Source of the DNA: Owenia fusiformis
Lineage: Eukaryota > Annelida > Polychaeta > Sabellida > Oweniidae
Direction of reading: 5' to 3'
Assembly: GCA_903813345.2 (NCBI GenBank)
Contig: CAIIXF020000004.1
Span: 30,383,986-30,447,985, forward strand
Length of the DNA stretch: 64,000 nt
Shown: in pieces, positions 54,006-64,000 of the stretch
How positions within the stretch are numbered: position 1 is the first letter of the stretch
How the letters are laid out: each line of letters opens with the position of its first letter
The notes under the pieces: model-generated
Databases searched by the model: none
The model's input: the letters and a program-made list of their open reading frames with translations, nothing else
What the model was told of the DNA's origin: nothing
Made by a program: the position numbers and the translations under genes

Positions 54006-55450
54006 GTAATTGAATCGAAAACCAGTCGAACCTTTTCATATTGTATTGTCTGTTGCTAAAAAAGTGTGTTGATTGGTACCAAAGTTATTTCCAACTTTAT
54101 AAAAAAATTGTATTCAATTTAATATTTCCACGAACAAAATCATCCCCGATCAATCCCAACTCTCGATTAAAGTATTTTTAAGTAGATTAACAAATTATTA
54201 TTTTCAACACCGATCAAGTTATATTATTTCCGAAAACACATGTACACGCGGTCCCAGAGTCGAAAACATGGACTGACGATGTAATATATTTCAGATCATA
54301 GGCCTGGTCAGCCCCCTTATACTTATAAATCAAAGAAACTGTTAGATCTAAGACAACAGAATTTTTCATCGAAGTTAAAATCACTCGAAACCAGGGGTGA
54401 TGAACCTATGGCAAACACTTTTCTTGCTTTCATTTGATCTAGATCACAGTGTATATACTAATATCGTGATAATGCAGAAATGTCAGATTTAGCAAAATGA
54501 ATAGGCAGCGATCTCGTAGGCATAAGTCTGCTCATTTCAAATAAGCTATTGCCACAACGTATACATACTGTGCTTTTGTATACAGTCATTTTATTCTAAG
54601 ATTATCTAAAACAAACACAACGTATCATTAAACATGAGGCTAAAATTATTGTAATCTTACAATACTAGTATGATTAGCGTAACTATAGCGCATAATTCCA
54701 CATGGCCGGTCTAAGTACACTATTTGTTTTGATAAGGCAGTACAAAGAGATATCTAAACTGTTGACATGCTCTGTACACGCGAAATCTTTACACCTCTTG
54801 ACATGTCTTGAAACCTCTAGATACGAGGAGATTCTAGACGAGCTTTGAACGTCTAGAAATTGCGTGGAACTTCACATCTGACGCAGTGATTATTCTTTAT
54901 TACATACCCATTATGTAACACCTATCCTAGTTGGTCAATACATAGTCACGTGTCATAAAATATAATATCTATTTCCCGCCGAAAGTTATATTCCCTCAAA
55001 TGTGAGAAGCGGAAATATACATTTGAACTATTGCCCGGTGACGTCACGATTGCGACTTCTTTTCCCCAACGAACGTCTGCGCATCGTCACTGCGCACACG
55101 AAAAACAGAAAAATGGTGAAAACACACAGACGCAACTCAACTCTGTTAACCATGACAGCCGTGCGTGAACGATACAATATTGGCAAGGTGGATAAAGTTC
55201 CCTAAGATCAATATGTCTGTGTAATTTCAAATGTTATGATAATTCATTTCCCGTGTTAAACGCGACTGAATTTTCCAAGTGAGCGTCTCAGAAATCCCTG
55301 ATGAAAAAATCTGTTGAGCATATCCCGACGTCACAGGTTTAATGCTAAGTTTTAAAGCTAACAAAAATATGGACCCGGGGGCCTGGCTGTCCTGCTGAAA
55401 TGGCAAATCAATATTGGGTAAATAATAAAACAAAACGTGACTGCCTAATT
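54006..55450. other. Stretch without recognised genes
   Basis: No supported gene. The 67-codon frame at 55002-55205 has no motif. AT-poor patch around 55040-55150 only. Confidence 0.4.
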
Positions 55451-55452
55451 TC

Positions 55453-55572
55453 GGGCAATAGTGTAAATGCTTTCCCCTTGGGAATATCCTCTAAAATGTA
55501 CCATTACCATAATATACCATAATATATTTTAGAGGATATTCCCTCTGGGAAATAATTTACACAATCGCCCTC
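55453..55572. mobile_element. Foldback MITE
   Basis: GGGCAATAGTGTAAATGC, TTGGGAATATCCTCTAAAAT and their inverses (ATTTTAGAGGATATTCCCTC, TTTACACAATCGCCC) form a stem of about 50 bp around a short loop. Confidence 0.65.
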
Positions 55573-56582
55573 AATAACAGTCACTATTTGTATAATAATA
55601 TATTGTATAATTTGTTGTTCCCTTTAAATAATACGAGACTAACATTAAGGTATGAGGTTCCATATCCATCCGCCAAAAGGTATGACCCCTATATAGTCCA
55701 TTTAAAAACGCGTGGTATTGTTCTAAATAACGCCATAGTTGGCTTCTAGGGTACCTAGTATGCCACTATTTGGTATCAAAATAAAGAGGAGGAGTTCAAC
55801 TTTCATTTGAATTACGAAAATAGCGATGTAGGTCAAAAATAGTTCCGACGTGTGCATGTTTACTACGCGTTTGCCCGTCATATCAGAATTGAGGAAGTGG
55901 TGGCAAACGCGAGTTACAATAAATGGACGCTGATATTTCAAAAAGTAACCTGACTCCCTATAATTTGATGTAGATCAATCGAACCCCTATATGAACAGGT
56001 ACATTTTGATATATAACACTATGGGGGGTAAGCGTTTTATAGTTGGTCACGAACGCCATATGTGCAAAGTATTGTTATGAATTTTCGAATTTGGTGTTGG
56101 ATTACGGTACTCATACCTTATTAAATCAAAAATAATCTTTGAAAATACTTATACTTATTATATTTTTTCCGCTGTAATACAAGAAATAATTGCTTACTAT
56201 ACAGGAAAAAATATTGTATACGATTCCCTCTTAAAACAACTTATCTTGCAGTATATTAAGCCTTTTATTCTATATTATTTTCACCTTTTCACCAAGCGCG
56301 TTCAATCAATATAGGATTAGCGTGCCTAGAATGTTATATGTGAATACAATGTACACAATGATAAATGATAGAAAAATACACAGTTAAGCAATGGGCCACT
56401 TTTGAAATTGCCTAAAACATATTATTGGGTTGAATTTCAAAAAGTGGATGAGTAAGATCACACTGTTATGTTAATTTTTCATAAGAATTAAACTCACGTT
56501 TATACATTTACCACATTACCAATTCACCACTTTCAACAGGTAATCCATGATGACACTTAAAATGTCGGATCCTTTAACTGTA
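55573..56582. other. Stretch without recognised features
   Basis: AT-rich; presumably the 3' region of the minus-strand gene that ends at 56583. A TTTATT (AATAAA on the minus strand) occurs near 56263. Confidence 0.35.
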
Positions 56583-57638
56583 TTAAATAACTGTCGAACA
56601 CCTTGGTATGATAAAACCTCCGTGTGACAGATCTTGACCACCGTAAGACAGCAGACCCTTTTCTACCAAGTCATCCTGGAATCGATTGTTACGTTTATCC
56701 GAATGCACATAATATACAATCATCGAGCCAGGATTGCATAATGTCACAGCACATTTCATCATGTTGGGGAGCTTTTCGGGCTGTTCGTAGTAAACTGGTA
56801 CGGTGGACAAGTTTATACCATCAAACTTTCTTAAGTTCGGCTTAGATACAGAATCAGATATGTGATCAACGATATCTCCTTCAACCCATTTTATTCTGTC
56901 TAAACGATCCTTTATTAGTTCAAAATTGCCCTCTCTGAGATAGGCGGGCAATTGGCATATTGTCAAATCACCAGTCATAAATGATTCCAACATATGACTT
57001 CTATTATTTGGGACATTGTTACACACATGGTTAAACATGTTAAGAAGCAGTCTGTCCAATTCCTGATCACCCTCGAGTACATTCCTCATTATGGAAAAAC
57101 ACTCAAAATTCAACAGGTTCCTGAAAACCGCTCTCCATTGTGACGTTTCTCGAAGACCTTTGTAAACACGACGCTGGGTCTCCATATCGTCACCTAATTC
57201 TAAGAATTGTCGGATCGTTGCCTTATCCTGCTTTGTTGGATACAACGCGTTAAACGAGTTGATGTATGCTCTATCGAATTCTCCGCAATACAGAATACCA
57301 TCTTCAATCAAATTCTTTGAACGGTCCCAGAATTCAATTGAATCAGCGTCAAGAGCAGATCGTATATCTTCATAGATTCGCATTCTTTCCTTTGATGGGG
57401 TCAGCTCTCTGTCTATGCCTATAAGCGTGCAGAATTCTTCTCTAGATAAAAGCTTCATGCCAACTGCTTGTAGTTTGGACATGTGCAGTTGAGGGACACT
57501 GATATCTATTGCAACGACTTCTTCTGGGTCAGCAAGAAGTTTAGAAATGGCATGCGCTCCGCTTGCAGCAACGGTTAGAATTCTATCACCAGACTTTATA
57601 TTCATCATCCTTTTAATCTTACACATGTTGACATATGT
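56583..57638 (-). CDS. BtaA-like (DUF3419) aminocarboxypropyl transferase, last exon
   Basis: An uninterrupted frame of 347 codons from the ATG at 57626. A polypyrimidine-AG acceptor (ATTATAG) lies at 57639, with four more in-frame codons before the ATG, so this is probably the 3' exon of a spliced gene. The protein shows a Rossmann-type SAM-binding start (GDRILTVAASGAHAISKLL near residue 12, VVAIDISVPQLHMSKL near 37), then EFCTLIGI, IEFWDRSKNLIEDGILYCGEF and a C-terminal CAVTLCNPGSMIVYYVHSD. These fit the DUF3419 family, whose bacterial and algal members (BtaA) transfer the 3-amino-3-carboxypropyl group of SAM to diacylglycerol in betaine-lipid synthesis. The BtaB methyltransferase half is not seen in this window. 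The family is patchy in animals; substrate is inferred. Confidence 0.75.
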   Translation of the reverse strand, partial: TYVNMCKIKRMMNIKSGDRILTVAASGAHAISKLLADPEEVVAIDISVPQLHMSKLQAVGMKLLSREEFCTLIGIDRELTPSKERMRIYEDIRSALDADSIEFWDRSKNLIEDGILYCGEFDRAYINSFNALYPTKQDKATIRQFLELGDDMETQRRVYKGLRETSQWRAVFRNLLNFECFSIMRNVLEGDQELDRLLLNMFNHVCNNVPNNRSHMLESFMTGDLTICQLPAYLREGNFELIKDRLDRIKWVEGDIVDHISDSVSKPNLRKFDGINLSTVPVYYEQPEKLPNMMKCAVTLCNPGSMIVYYVHSDKRNNRFQDDLVEKGLLSYGGQDLSHGGFIIPRCSTVI

Positions 57639-58953
57639 CTATAATAAAAAAAATATGCAACAATATAAAATCTATTGATCAATTATTTGGGTAATAGCTC
57701 GTGTTTATTTATCATGTGACAGTACTCTTAGTTTTATCTTTCTTGCCGTGTTCTGAAACCGTTTTTGGTCTTATCCCGTTGGCACTTGCGCTTACTTATT
57801 CTGTAAGAATAAGCATCGTGTCAAAATATCTGGAGAACAATCTTCGAAAAACATCCGTTTTTTTTAATTTGGTTGTCATCACAGGTCTATGACTATGGGC
57901 TATGGCACATTTTGATAATCCAACCAAACAAATAATGCCGTTTAGCGATTTACCAGGATCATTTGAAGTGGTATTGGCATGTCTTATTTACTCACAATGT
58001 TTTCAAATTAAGTTCAAACACCTACGTGAGATTTTGCAGGTCAAGAAAATCTCATTTCTGATGAACAGTTCAGTCGATATGTTATGACATGCGCAAAGCT
58101 CTATTTAGTGATATTTTCATTTCAAATATGTTCGCAAATCCGATGTCTGACAACCCTTACAAAGAATCTACGTAGTGTACATTTTTACCTCCTGTGAAAT
58201 AACAAGTGGAATTTGGTAGTTGTTTTGTGCTTTATTATCATTCTGCATCGTAATTCTATATGATGTGGTGTTAAAATGTCAGCAGAAATACATATGCATA
58301 CAATAATCGAGTGAATTAGAAAAACCGATTTTTCGAAAACCCGTCTCCTGCTAAGAGTGTGAAAACTAGTATTAACATGCTCAAAAGTGCCAATATGCAC
58401 ATCAATGTCAAGCTAAATCAATGTTGTGTTTAAAATAGGTACCTGATCTACTCAATACAGCTTGTCATTCACGTATACACGCTTAGCAAACACGGCGAAA
58501 TGATCCGAATCTTGGCATTTCGTTCGAGAGCTAGTAATGTTTGCTCCGGTCTTCGTCATAAGTGTTCATCAGACTTCACGCATGCTCGGGAGAAAACCAT
58601 CAACCAATAACGTTTACAAATCAACTCTGCGCATGCGCCTTACATGGGTAATGAAATTCGTAGTATAAAGAGTCCTAGGTTCGATTCCCACACGAGGCAT
58701 TGAATTTAGCACACTTTCTTTAAATTTCTTTATCTGGCTTTTTGGCAATTGGTGAGGCTGGAGAGACTTTGGCTAGGTTTTAGATCCATATCGATTGCGA
58801 TTAACCTGAAATATGGGCGGGAATAGGCTCCCCCATCTTCCTAAAAACGGAACACCTTCATATAAGTCCTAATATCACTGGTGATCCGCTCGATTACGCT
58901 GGTACCAAAACGTCGGAACGTTGAAGGTATGATTTTTCTTTTTTTCCATATTT
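57639..58953. other. Region upstream of the BtaA-like exon
   Basis: Expected to hold intron and 5' exon(s) of the minus-strand gene; I could not identify them. A GGTTCGATTCCCACACGAGGC near 58678-58698 resembles a tRNA T-arm but has no matching 5' half. Confidence 0.35.
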
Positions 58954-59847
58954 CACGCCCGGTGATCGTACAAAATGGATGGAGGGGGGAGTAGGCGATT
59001 TCTGCAAGAAAATTCAACAAATTTGGAAGATTTATTTTTTTAAGAGAAAATTTACAACTGAATTGCCAAATGAATAGGCGCAGTGCATGGCAAAATATGT
59101 TAGGTCTTCTAGTATTTTATTTGAACTGATACCCTTCTAAGATATGAGATCTATTAAAAAAGGCGCATCATCACCAACGTGCAAAAGTCAATGTTTTTGC
59201 TATAAATCAGGCAACAATGGTCTACATGACCTGTAATAAATAGGTATTAGGGACGTTATTATCACAATACTAATGACATTGCTCAGTTTTTAAAGTTAGT
59301 TTCCATGCGTTATACAAAAAATAATCTAAACAAATCAATATTGGATGGAGGGGGGGGGGGAGAATGGATGGAGGGGGGGGGGGGTTACGTGTATATAAGA
59401 CATGATAAGATTCTTATAACTCCAAATTTTCCCATTTTTCATTCTCCAGAAATATAATATCCAGTTTCTTACGGGGGTACTGAGTTTAGTTTTTTCAAAT
59501 ACAAGAGTTCTTGTCAATTTGTTCCATCGTAAAGACATATAACTCCCCCCCTCCATCCACTCCCCCCTCCATCCACTCCCCCCCTCCATCCAATATTAAT
59601 TTATTTCGATTATTTTTTGTATAATGCATGGAAACTAACTTTAAAAAGTGAGCAATGTCATTCGTGTTGTGATAATAACATCCCTTAACATTGACTTTTG
59701 CACGTTTTGCCATGCACTGCGCCTGTTCATTTGGCAATTAAGTTGTAAATTTCCTCTTGAAAAAAAAAAACTTCGAAATTTGTTGAGTTTTCTTGCAGAA
59801 ATTGCCTACTTCCCCCCTCCATCCATTTTGTACGATCACCGGGCGTG
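58954..59847. mobile_element. CACGCC-family foldback transposon, full length
   Basis: Ends CACGCCCGGTGATCGTACAA and TTGTACGATCACCGGGCGTG, with TATTT at both borders as possible target duplication. The whole 894 bp is an imperfect inverted repeat: the arms match outside (TTCTGCAAGAAAATTCAACA) and inside (AAAGTTAGTTTCCATGC, ATTGGATGGAGGGGG). The centre has G-runs paired with tandem CCCCCTCCATCCACT units. No transposase. Confidence 0.75.
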
Positions 59848-59861
59848 TATTTCACGCGTTG

Positions 59862-60158
59862 CTGGCAGAATCCCAACGACGTTTTTTCCTCACAAACGTG
59901 TATCAGCATCACTTGTTTTAAAAAATGTACATGTTTGCGAAAAATAGACAGAATCGTCGATTTTAAAATTCCTCACTTAAGTTACATAAACGATTTGGGT
60001 TAACAGTAATGTTTATGTAACTAAAGTGAGGAATTAAATCGACGATTCTGTTGTCTTCTGAACTATTTGTTCGCAAATATGTACATTTTCTTAAACATAT
60101 GATACTGATACATGTTTGTCTTAAAAATGTCGTGGGAATTCTGCCTACAACGTGTGTA
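59862..60158. mobile_element. Foldback element of about 300 bp
   Basis: Outer arms ACGCGTTGCTGGCAGAATCC and GGAATTCTGCCTACAACGTG, and inner arms AGAATCGTCGATTTTAAAAT and TTAAATCGACGATTCTG around a small loop near 60000. It starts 15 bp after the CACGCC element. Confidence 0.6.
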
Positions 60159-61842
60159 ACAAGGAAAAAGGAAAAATCGTACCTTCGATGTTCCGACATT
60201 TTGTTACCAAAAAGAACCTTTTTGGTAACCAGCTTAATCGAATGGATTACCAGTGAATATACTATTCGATACGCCCATATAAACTGAAATAAGTTGTGTA
60301 TATCATTGCAGAGTGTATATCTTTACTGACCTATATTTCACTTATATGCCTCAAAGTATGAATCAATCCTGCTAAATGCGGTGAAAACTTATTCTTCTGT
60401 CAGTAACCAATCATTGACCTTTTACCTAACAGTGTATTGTGCTGTGCTTACAGCAAATATATGACAGTAAACCTGACCTAAAAACTGTCTTCAAATATAC
60501 ATAGCCGATCAAAATATTACGGCAGACGCAAATTAACGTTAGCCCGATGTGCGGCCATCTTGGGACCGATCTGCGGTCTGACATCGGCCCGTTGATTTCC
60601 ACGGCGACTGCAGAATAATAAATGTTATTACTCAGAGTTATAATTTCTACGATTACCATGCGGCTTGAAAAAACTGGATACGTCGTACGAAGACCATATA
60701 GTTTCCCTTAACTCGCTGCAGAAATTCATGATTAAATTGATCTGAGGTCGACGTACGGCCGCCGCACGACAAATGTGACTAAGTTGTTACTAATAATACT
60801 ATATTGAACTACCTTACCCCACTGTAATTTATTTTGTCTGTTTTGGTTTCATCAGAAAGTTCATTCTTTTGCCCAGCAGAGAAATACCGTAACGTACTTT
60901 TAACCAAATGTTGCACTTTAGGCAATTGCCACACTTTTGTAGGCCACTGCAATATATTCGCCATAATTCTTCACTTTAATGTTAAAGCATTCGACTGACA
61001 GAGACGCTAGCTCGGTACTGATTTTGTAGTGTAGTTTTGTTATTAATCATTGACGCTACTTTGGGTACAGAAAAGGGCAAACCGACCTTTATAAGATGTA
61101 TGAATTCTCTCTAAACGTACTGCAATTTATCATATCGTCTGAGGAGATAAAAACATGTGTAATGTTAGCATTTTGACTGAAGTTTACCAGCCAAAATATG
61201 CCAACGGTGTATATGTAGATCGTGATATTTGTAGCTCGGGGACAAAAGATAAACGATTCATTTCGATTTATTCAAGATGAATTTTCATGTGTAATGAAAA
61301 TTGTGTAAATTCATTGTTTTATGATTTTTATTACATAATATTTACATGTAATAAACGTTTGAATGAGTTTAAGAAAGCACAACTTTGTTACTTTTACACG
61401 TTTGAAGTTTTGTAGAAAGTAGAAAGCTTACTATATATCGTGCTTAACAAATTAAAGTTGCTTATGTTATAATCATAACATGTACAATTACTTCAAATGT
61501 GCGAAGAAATCCTTGTAGTTCCAAGACGACTCAACAACATGGGTTAGTTTGAACGAAGAGTCCCGATGCACCCAAAATATATAAATTAATTCTTAATTTA
61601 TTTAAAAAATGTTGATGTTAACATTACCATCTGTGGCCCATTTTTTAGAGTGTTTACATACCCCCCCCCCTCAAGTCTTTGATTCGCAAGGACTGAAAAA
61701 ATATACTTTCTCAAAAATTGATATTTCAGACAGACATTGTTTTGAATAGGATTTATGCGAACCCCTCTGACTGTCTTCTTATATTAATGCTTTCCTGATA
61801 AACCGCTTATTAAACAGTTTCGGATCTATATTCTTTATTAAT
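60159..61842. other. Stretch without recognised features
   Basis: No gene supported. A moderately GC-rich patch near 60530-60780, and a poly-C run near 61662. Confidence 0.45.
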
Positions 61843-63052
61843 GTAGCGACCCTGGGTTGGCTGGTCATATTTTACTCTTACATAAATTGCCAACCTGGCA
61901 CCCAGTGTCGCTACTTCCCTTCCGCTCGGAGCGCGAATGTTTCCGCTGCAGGATCAGGGAAATAGTTGCTTGAGCTATATAGCTTTTGTTCAGAACAATT
62001 GTTTTGCAAGGGTATTTTGGGCATAGCACATTTCTGCTGTAATTTTATGTAAGGGTTGATCTCGCGAGAGACAGCGAGAAGAGAGTTGGCGCCATATTCA
62101 CTCACGAGGCAGTTTTGATTTAAAGTTAAACTGGTGATTTTGATAACTTTCGACACTTGATCAGGCCTGATCGATCGCTATGGCAGCCAGGGGGATGAGG
62201 AGAGTCGAGTGGCTGCAAAACTGAGGTTGTATTTTTATATTTGAACTCCACTGCAGTGCTGAGCATACTTGTAGAAATATTGTGAATATTTTCAGATTTT
62301 ATTTTGTAGTTTGACTTCTGAGAGTCAACTGAGTTTGACATTGGGTTTAATTTGGTTATTTGGAACATCTATTTTGATTGATTTTCTTTGAGAGAATTAT
62401 GTAATTTTTGGCTGGAAGATCTGGCCTAGTTTTGATATGCTCAGCGCGCAGGTGAGATTTTTCACAGCGCCACCTTTTGACAATCGCTTTACTTAAAGCT
62501 CGATGTTGTTTTAATTGTAAGCGCTCATATAGCCGCCATCTTACTTAAGTCATTTGTAATCTTTCTGCCATGTAATTTCCTATGATTTCATTTGATAGAT
62601 AAAACTGATGTAAAACCAGATCTAATTATTTATTTACAATTAAACTTTAAAACTTTACTTGATTTGTCGTGTTGATTGTTTGTAGTCATTGATTGATGGT
62701 TTAGAAGAAACAACAGTAAAATACTCTTATAATTGAAAAAGCCTGCCATATATTGATCACTTCATTTCTTCATTCTGTTCCAAATCATTCTTGTTCAATT
62801 AGTGTTTCCAACTTTTATATTTATTTAAAGATGGCAGCACCTTACATAGAGTCCAGTAATCAATCTTAACATTCAGCTCAAATCCGATACACTACGTGCC
62901 ATGACCGTTCAGCTTACCACGCTACCATTTGTTTGCTTGTTCGGTCCAGTTTGTTTGTTTGTTTGTACGGGTTGCTTTGTTGTAGTTCTGGTTTATTGAT
63001 TGATTGGGCAGCCCGTACGTGGCAGTTTCGGGATTAAGACCGGAGCTGTTAC
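61843..63052 (+). repeat. Putative 5' LTR
   Basis: Starts TGTAGCGACCCTGGGTTGGC, mirrored 50 bp later by GCCAACCTGGCACCCAGTGT to give a terminal hairpin. Length about 1.2 kb. TTGGTTAGTCGCGG after it could be a primer-binding site but does not match a tRNA end I know. Confidence 0.4.
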
Positions 63053-63301
63053 ATTGGTTAGTCGCGGCGGGATTTTTGAGTTGTTTGTTTGATTGATTGA
63101 TTGTTGTTTGAGTATTTGTGAAATTCTGCAGCAAGTTTCTAGTTGTGCGCGGTTGAGATTTGATGACCTACTCTAGTCCAGTCCTGGTAGTAATTGACTG
63201 TGATAGAGTGATACTACTGATAGTGAGCTTTACTGAATGTGCTAGAGGAGCAGGCGACTGGTCATTGAGCGCCACATCTGAAGTTTGTTCCCTTTCTAGA
63301 C

Positions 63302-64000
63302 ATGGCACATTTTTCTGATATTATGCAGAAACACCAGAATTTGACTTCACACATTGCTATGTCAACTGATACTACATTTTGTTTTCCAGGTAAACATGGA
63401 GGCTCTAGAGTGGTTGAACCGGCTCGCATTACTACACAAGCCCCGAGTTCCCGCGTTGCAGTCAGCCAGACTGCGCCAGCTTGTCATGTTGTGACATCTA
63501 CTTGTCAGGGCCAGGCTAGGCCTCAGGATGATTCTTATCTTGATGCGCCTGCTGCGAATGGCGCAAAGGAACACATGGACTCTGCCTATGATTCCTTCGA
63601 TGGCGAGAGACTATCGTGTCAACCACCGATTAGACTTAATACGTATGATGGCACTACTTCCTTTGAGGACTATATTATACAGTTTAACATCATAGCGTCT
63701 TTCTTCAAATGGGACGATAATATGAAATCTGTGTATCTCGTATCCTGTTTGAGAGGCAGAGCGCTTTCTGTATTGAGTGCCATGGACACCAATGATAGAC
63801 AAGACTTTTCAAGAATTGTGCACAATATCTCCATCTATTGTGACAATGCTCTACAGCACACTTTTGAGTTTTACTTAAAGAAGCTGGAGTCTCGGGTACG
63901 TTTGCCGGGTGAAACCCTCACTGAACTGGCACATGACATCAAGCGCTTATCCCGAGGAGCATTCGGTGACAGCCAACATGGAAAGGATGTTGCTGTGCGC
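63302..64000 (+). CDS. Gag polyprotein of the LTR element (runs off the window)
   Basis: From ATG at 63302 the frame is open for 233 codons to the window edge. After a Thr/Ser-rich N-terminus comes the retrotransposon-gag pattern LNTYDGTTSFEDYIIQF, FFKWDD, LRGRALSVLSAM and LPGETLTELAHDIKRL, typical of Ty3/Gypsy capsid domains. It would assemble the particle that packages element RNA. Confidence 0.75.
   Translation, partial: MAHFSDIMQKHQNLTSHIAMSTDTTFCFPGKHGGSRVVEPARITTQAPSSRVAVSQTAPACHVVTSTCQGQARPQDDSYLDAPAANGAKEHMDSAYDSFDGERLSCQPPIRLNTYDGTTSFEDYIIQFNIIASFFKWDDNMKSVYLVSCLRGRALSVLSAMDTNDRQDFSRIVHNISIYCDNALQHTFEFYLKKLESRVRLPGETLTELAHDIKRLSRGAFGDSQHGKDVAVR

Larger units (their letters stand above)
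61843..64000 (+). mobile_element. Ty3/Gypsy-type LTR retrotransposon, 5' part
   Basis: A candidate long terminal repeat begins TGTAGCGACCCTGGG at about 61843 and may end ...TTACA at about 63052 (TG..CA rule), followed by a leader and an open gag frame from 63302. The rest, including pol and the 3' repeat, lies beyond the window. The borders of the repeat are tentative because the second copy cannot be compared. What is visible of the coding part looks whole. Confidence 0.55.

Noticed and set aside
55002-55205. 67-codon plus-strand frame as a gene
   Set aside because: No motif, no splice context, ordinary for a G+C-richer patch.
58630-58700. tRNA gene ending GGTTCGATTCCCACACGAGGC
   Set aside because: Good T-arm but no pairing 5' acceptor or D-arm within 75 bp upstream.
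59335-59947. Open frames across the CACGCC foldback transposon
   Set aside because: Translations are of the G-run and CTCCATCCA repeats; no transposase features.

Overview
This window is animal nuclear DNA, most likely from an invertebrate (a marine one would fit; the phylum cannot be fixed). It is AT-rich and gene-poor. It carries a spliced betaine-lipid-synthase-like gene, candidate small secreted-peptide exons, an intact L1/Tx1-type LINE, a Ty3/Gypsy-type LTR element at the right edge, many foldback (MITE-like) elements, satellites, and above all a nest of Polinton (Maverick) elements. One assembly gap lies at 51972-51994.

Layout. 1-4280: dispersed repeats and small DNA transposons. 4284-15335: a locus with an unrecognised coding stretch (4946 onward, continued at 14006), a small spliced membrane-protein gene (14283-14670) and a 53-bp satellite. 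Into it is inserted Polinton-1 (5369-13999, 8.6 kb, AGTAGT ends, about 770-bp inverted ends, target duplication TACTCC). Polinton-1 carries integrase, an antisense tRNA-Pro-like gene, penton-like minor capsid, a basic protein, major capsid protein, adenain-like protease, packaging ATPase and two small proteins. No protein-primed DNA polymerase B is seen. 15335-23300: non-coding spacer with small foldback elements. 23305-42371: an inverted, older and broken second copy of the same locus on the minus strand, holding two large insertions. One is an 11.66-kb element (X, 24635-36297) with 1.33-kb inverted ends and target duplication TAAGTA. The other is a 4.7-kb LINE (36525-41238) with target duplication TCAAATAT.

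Inside X sits the most unusual object of the window, element P (27288-31861). It is 4.57 kb with AGTAGT ends and target duplication GTTATA, and is almost entirely one giant palindrome. Each arm holds the same unrecognised 228/229-residue gene with its own promoter and a tandem array built on the self-complementary core ACTCAATTGAGT. Element P shares end sequence, duplication length and promoter style (GATTGGT, CACGTGAC, TATATAAT) with Polinton-1, so it looks like a previously unrecognised Polinton-related, probably non-autonomous element.

42.3-64 kb: SINE-like tRNA-derived fragments, candidate host exons (44930, 47349, 50495), a second copy of the repeat that opens the window (48750-49905), another end of element X running into the gap, a higher-order satellite (52815-54005), the DUF3419/BtaA-like gene (56583-57638, minus), a large CACGCC-ended foldback transposon (58954-59847), and the 5' part of an LTR retrotransposon with an open gag frame leaving the window.

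Order of events read from nesting: the original locus formed; Polinton-1 entered it; the composite was copied in inverted orientation; X and the LINE entered the second copy. P entered X either before or after X moved here.
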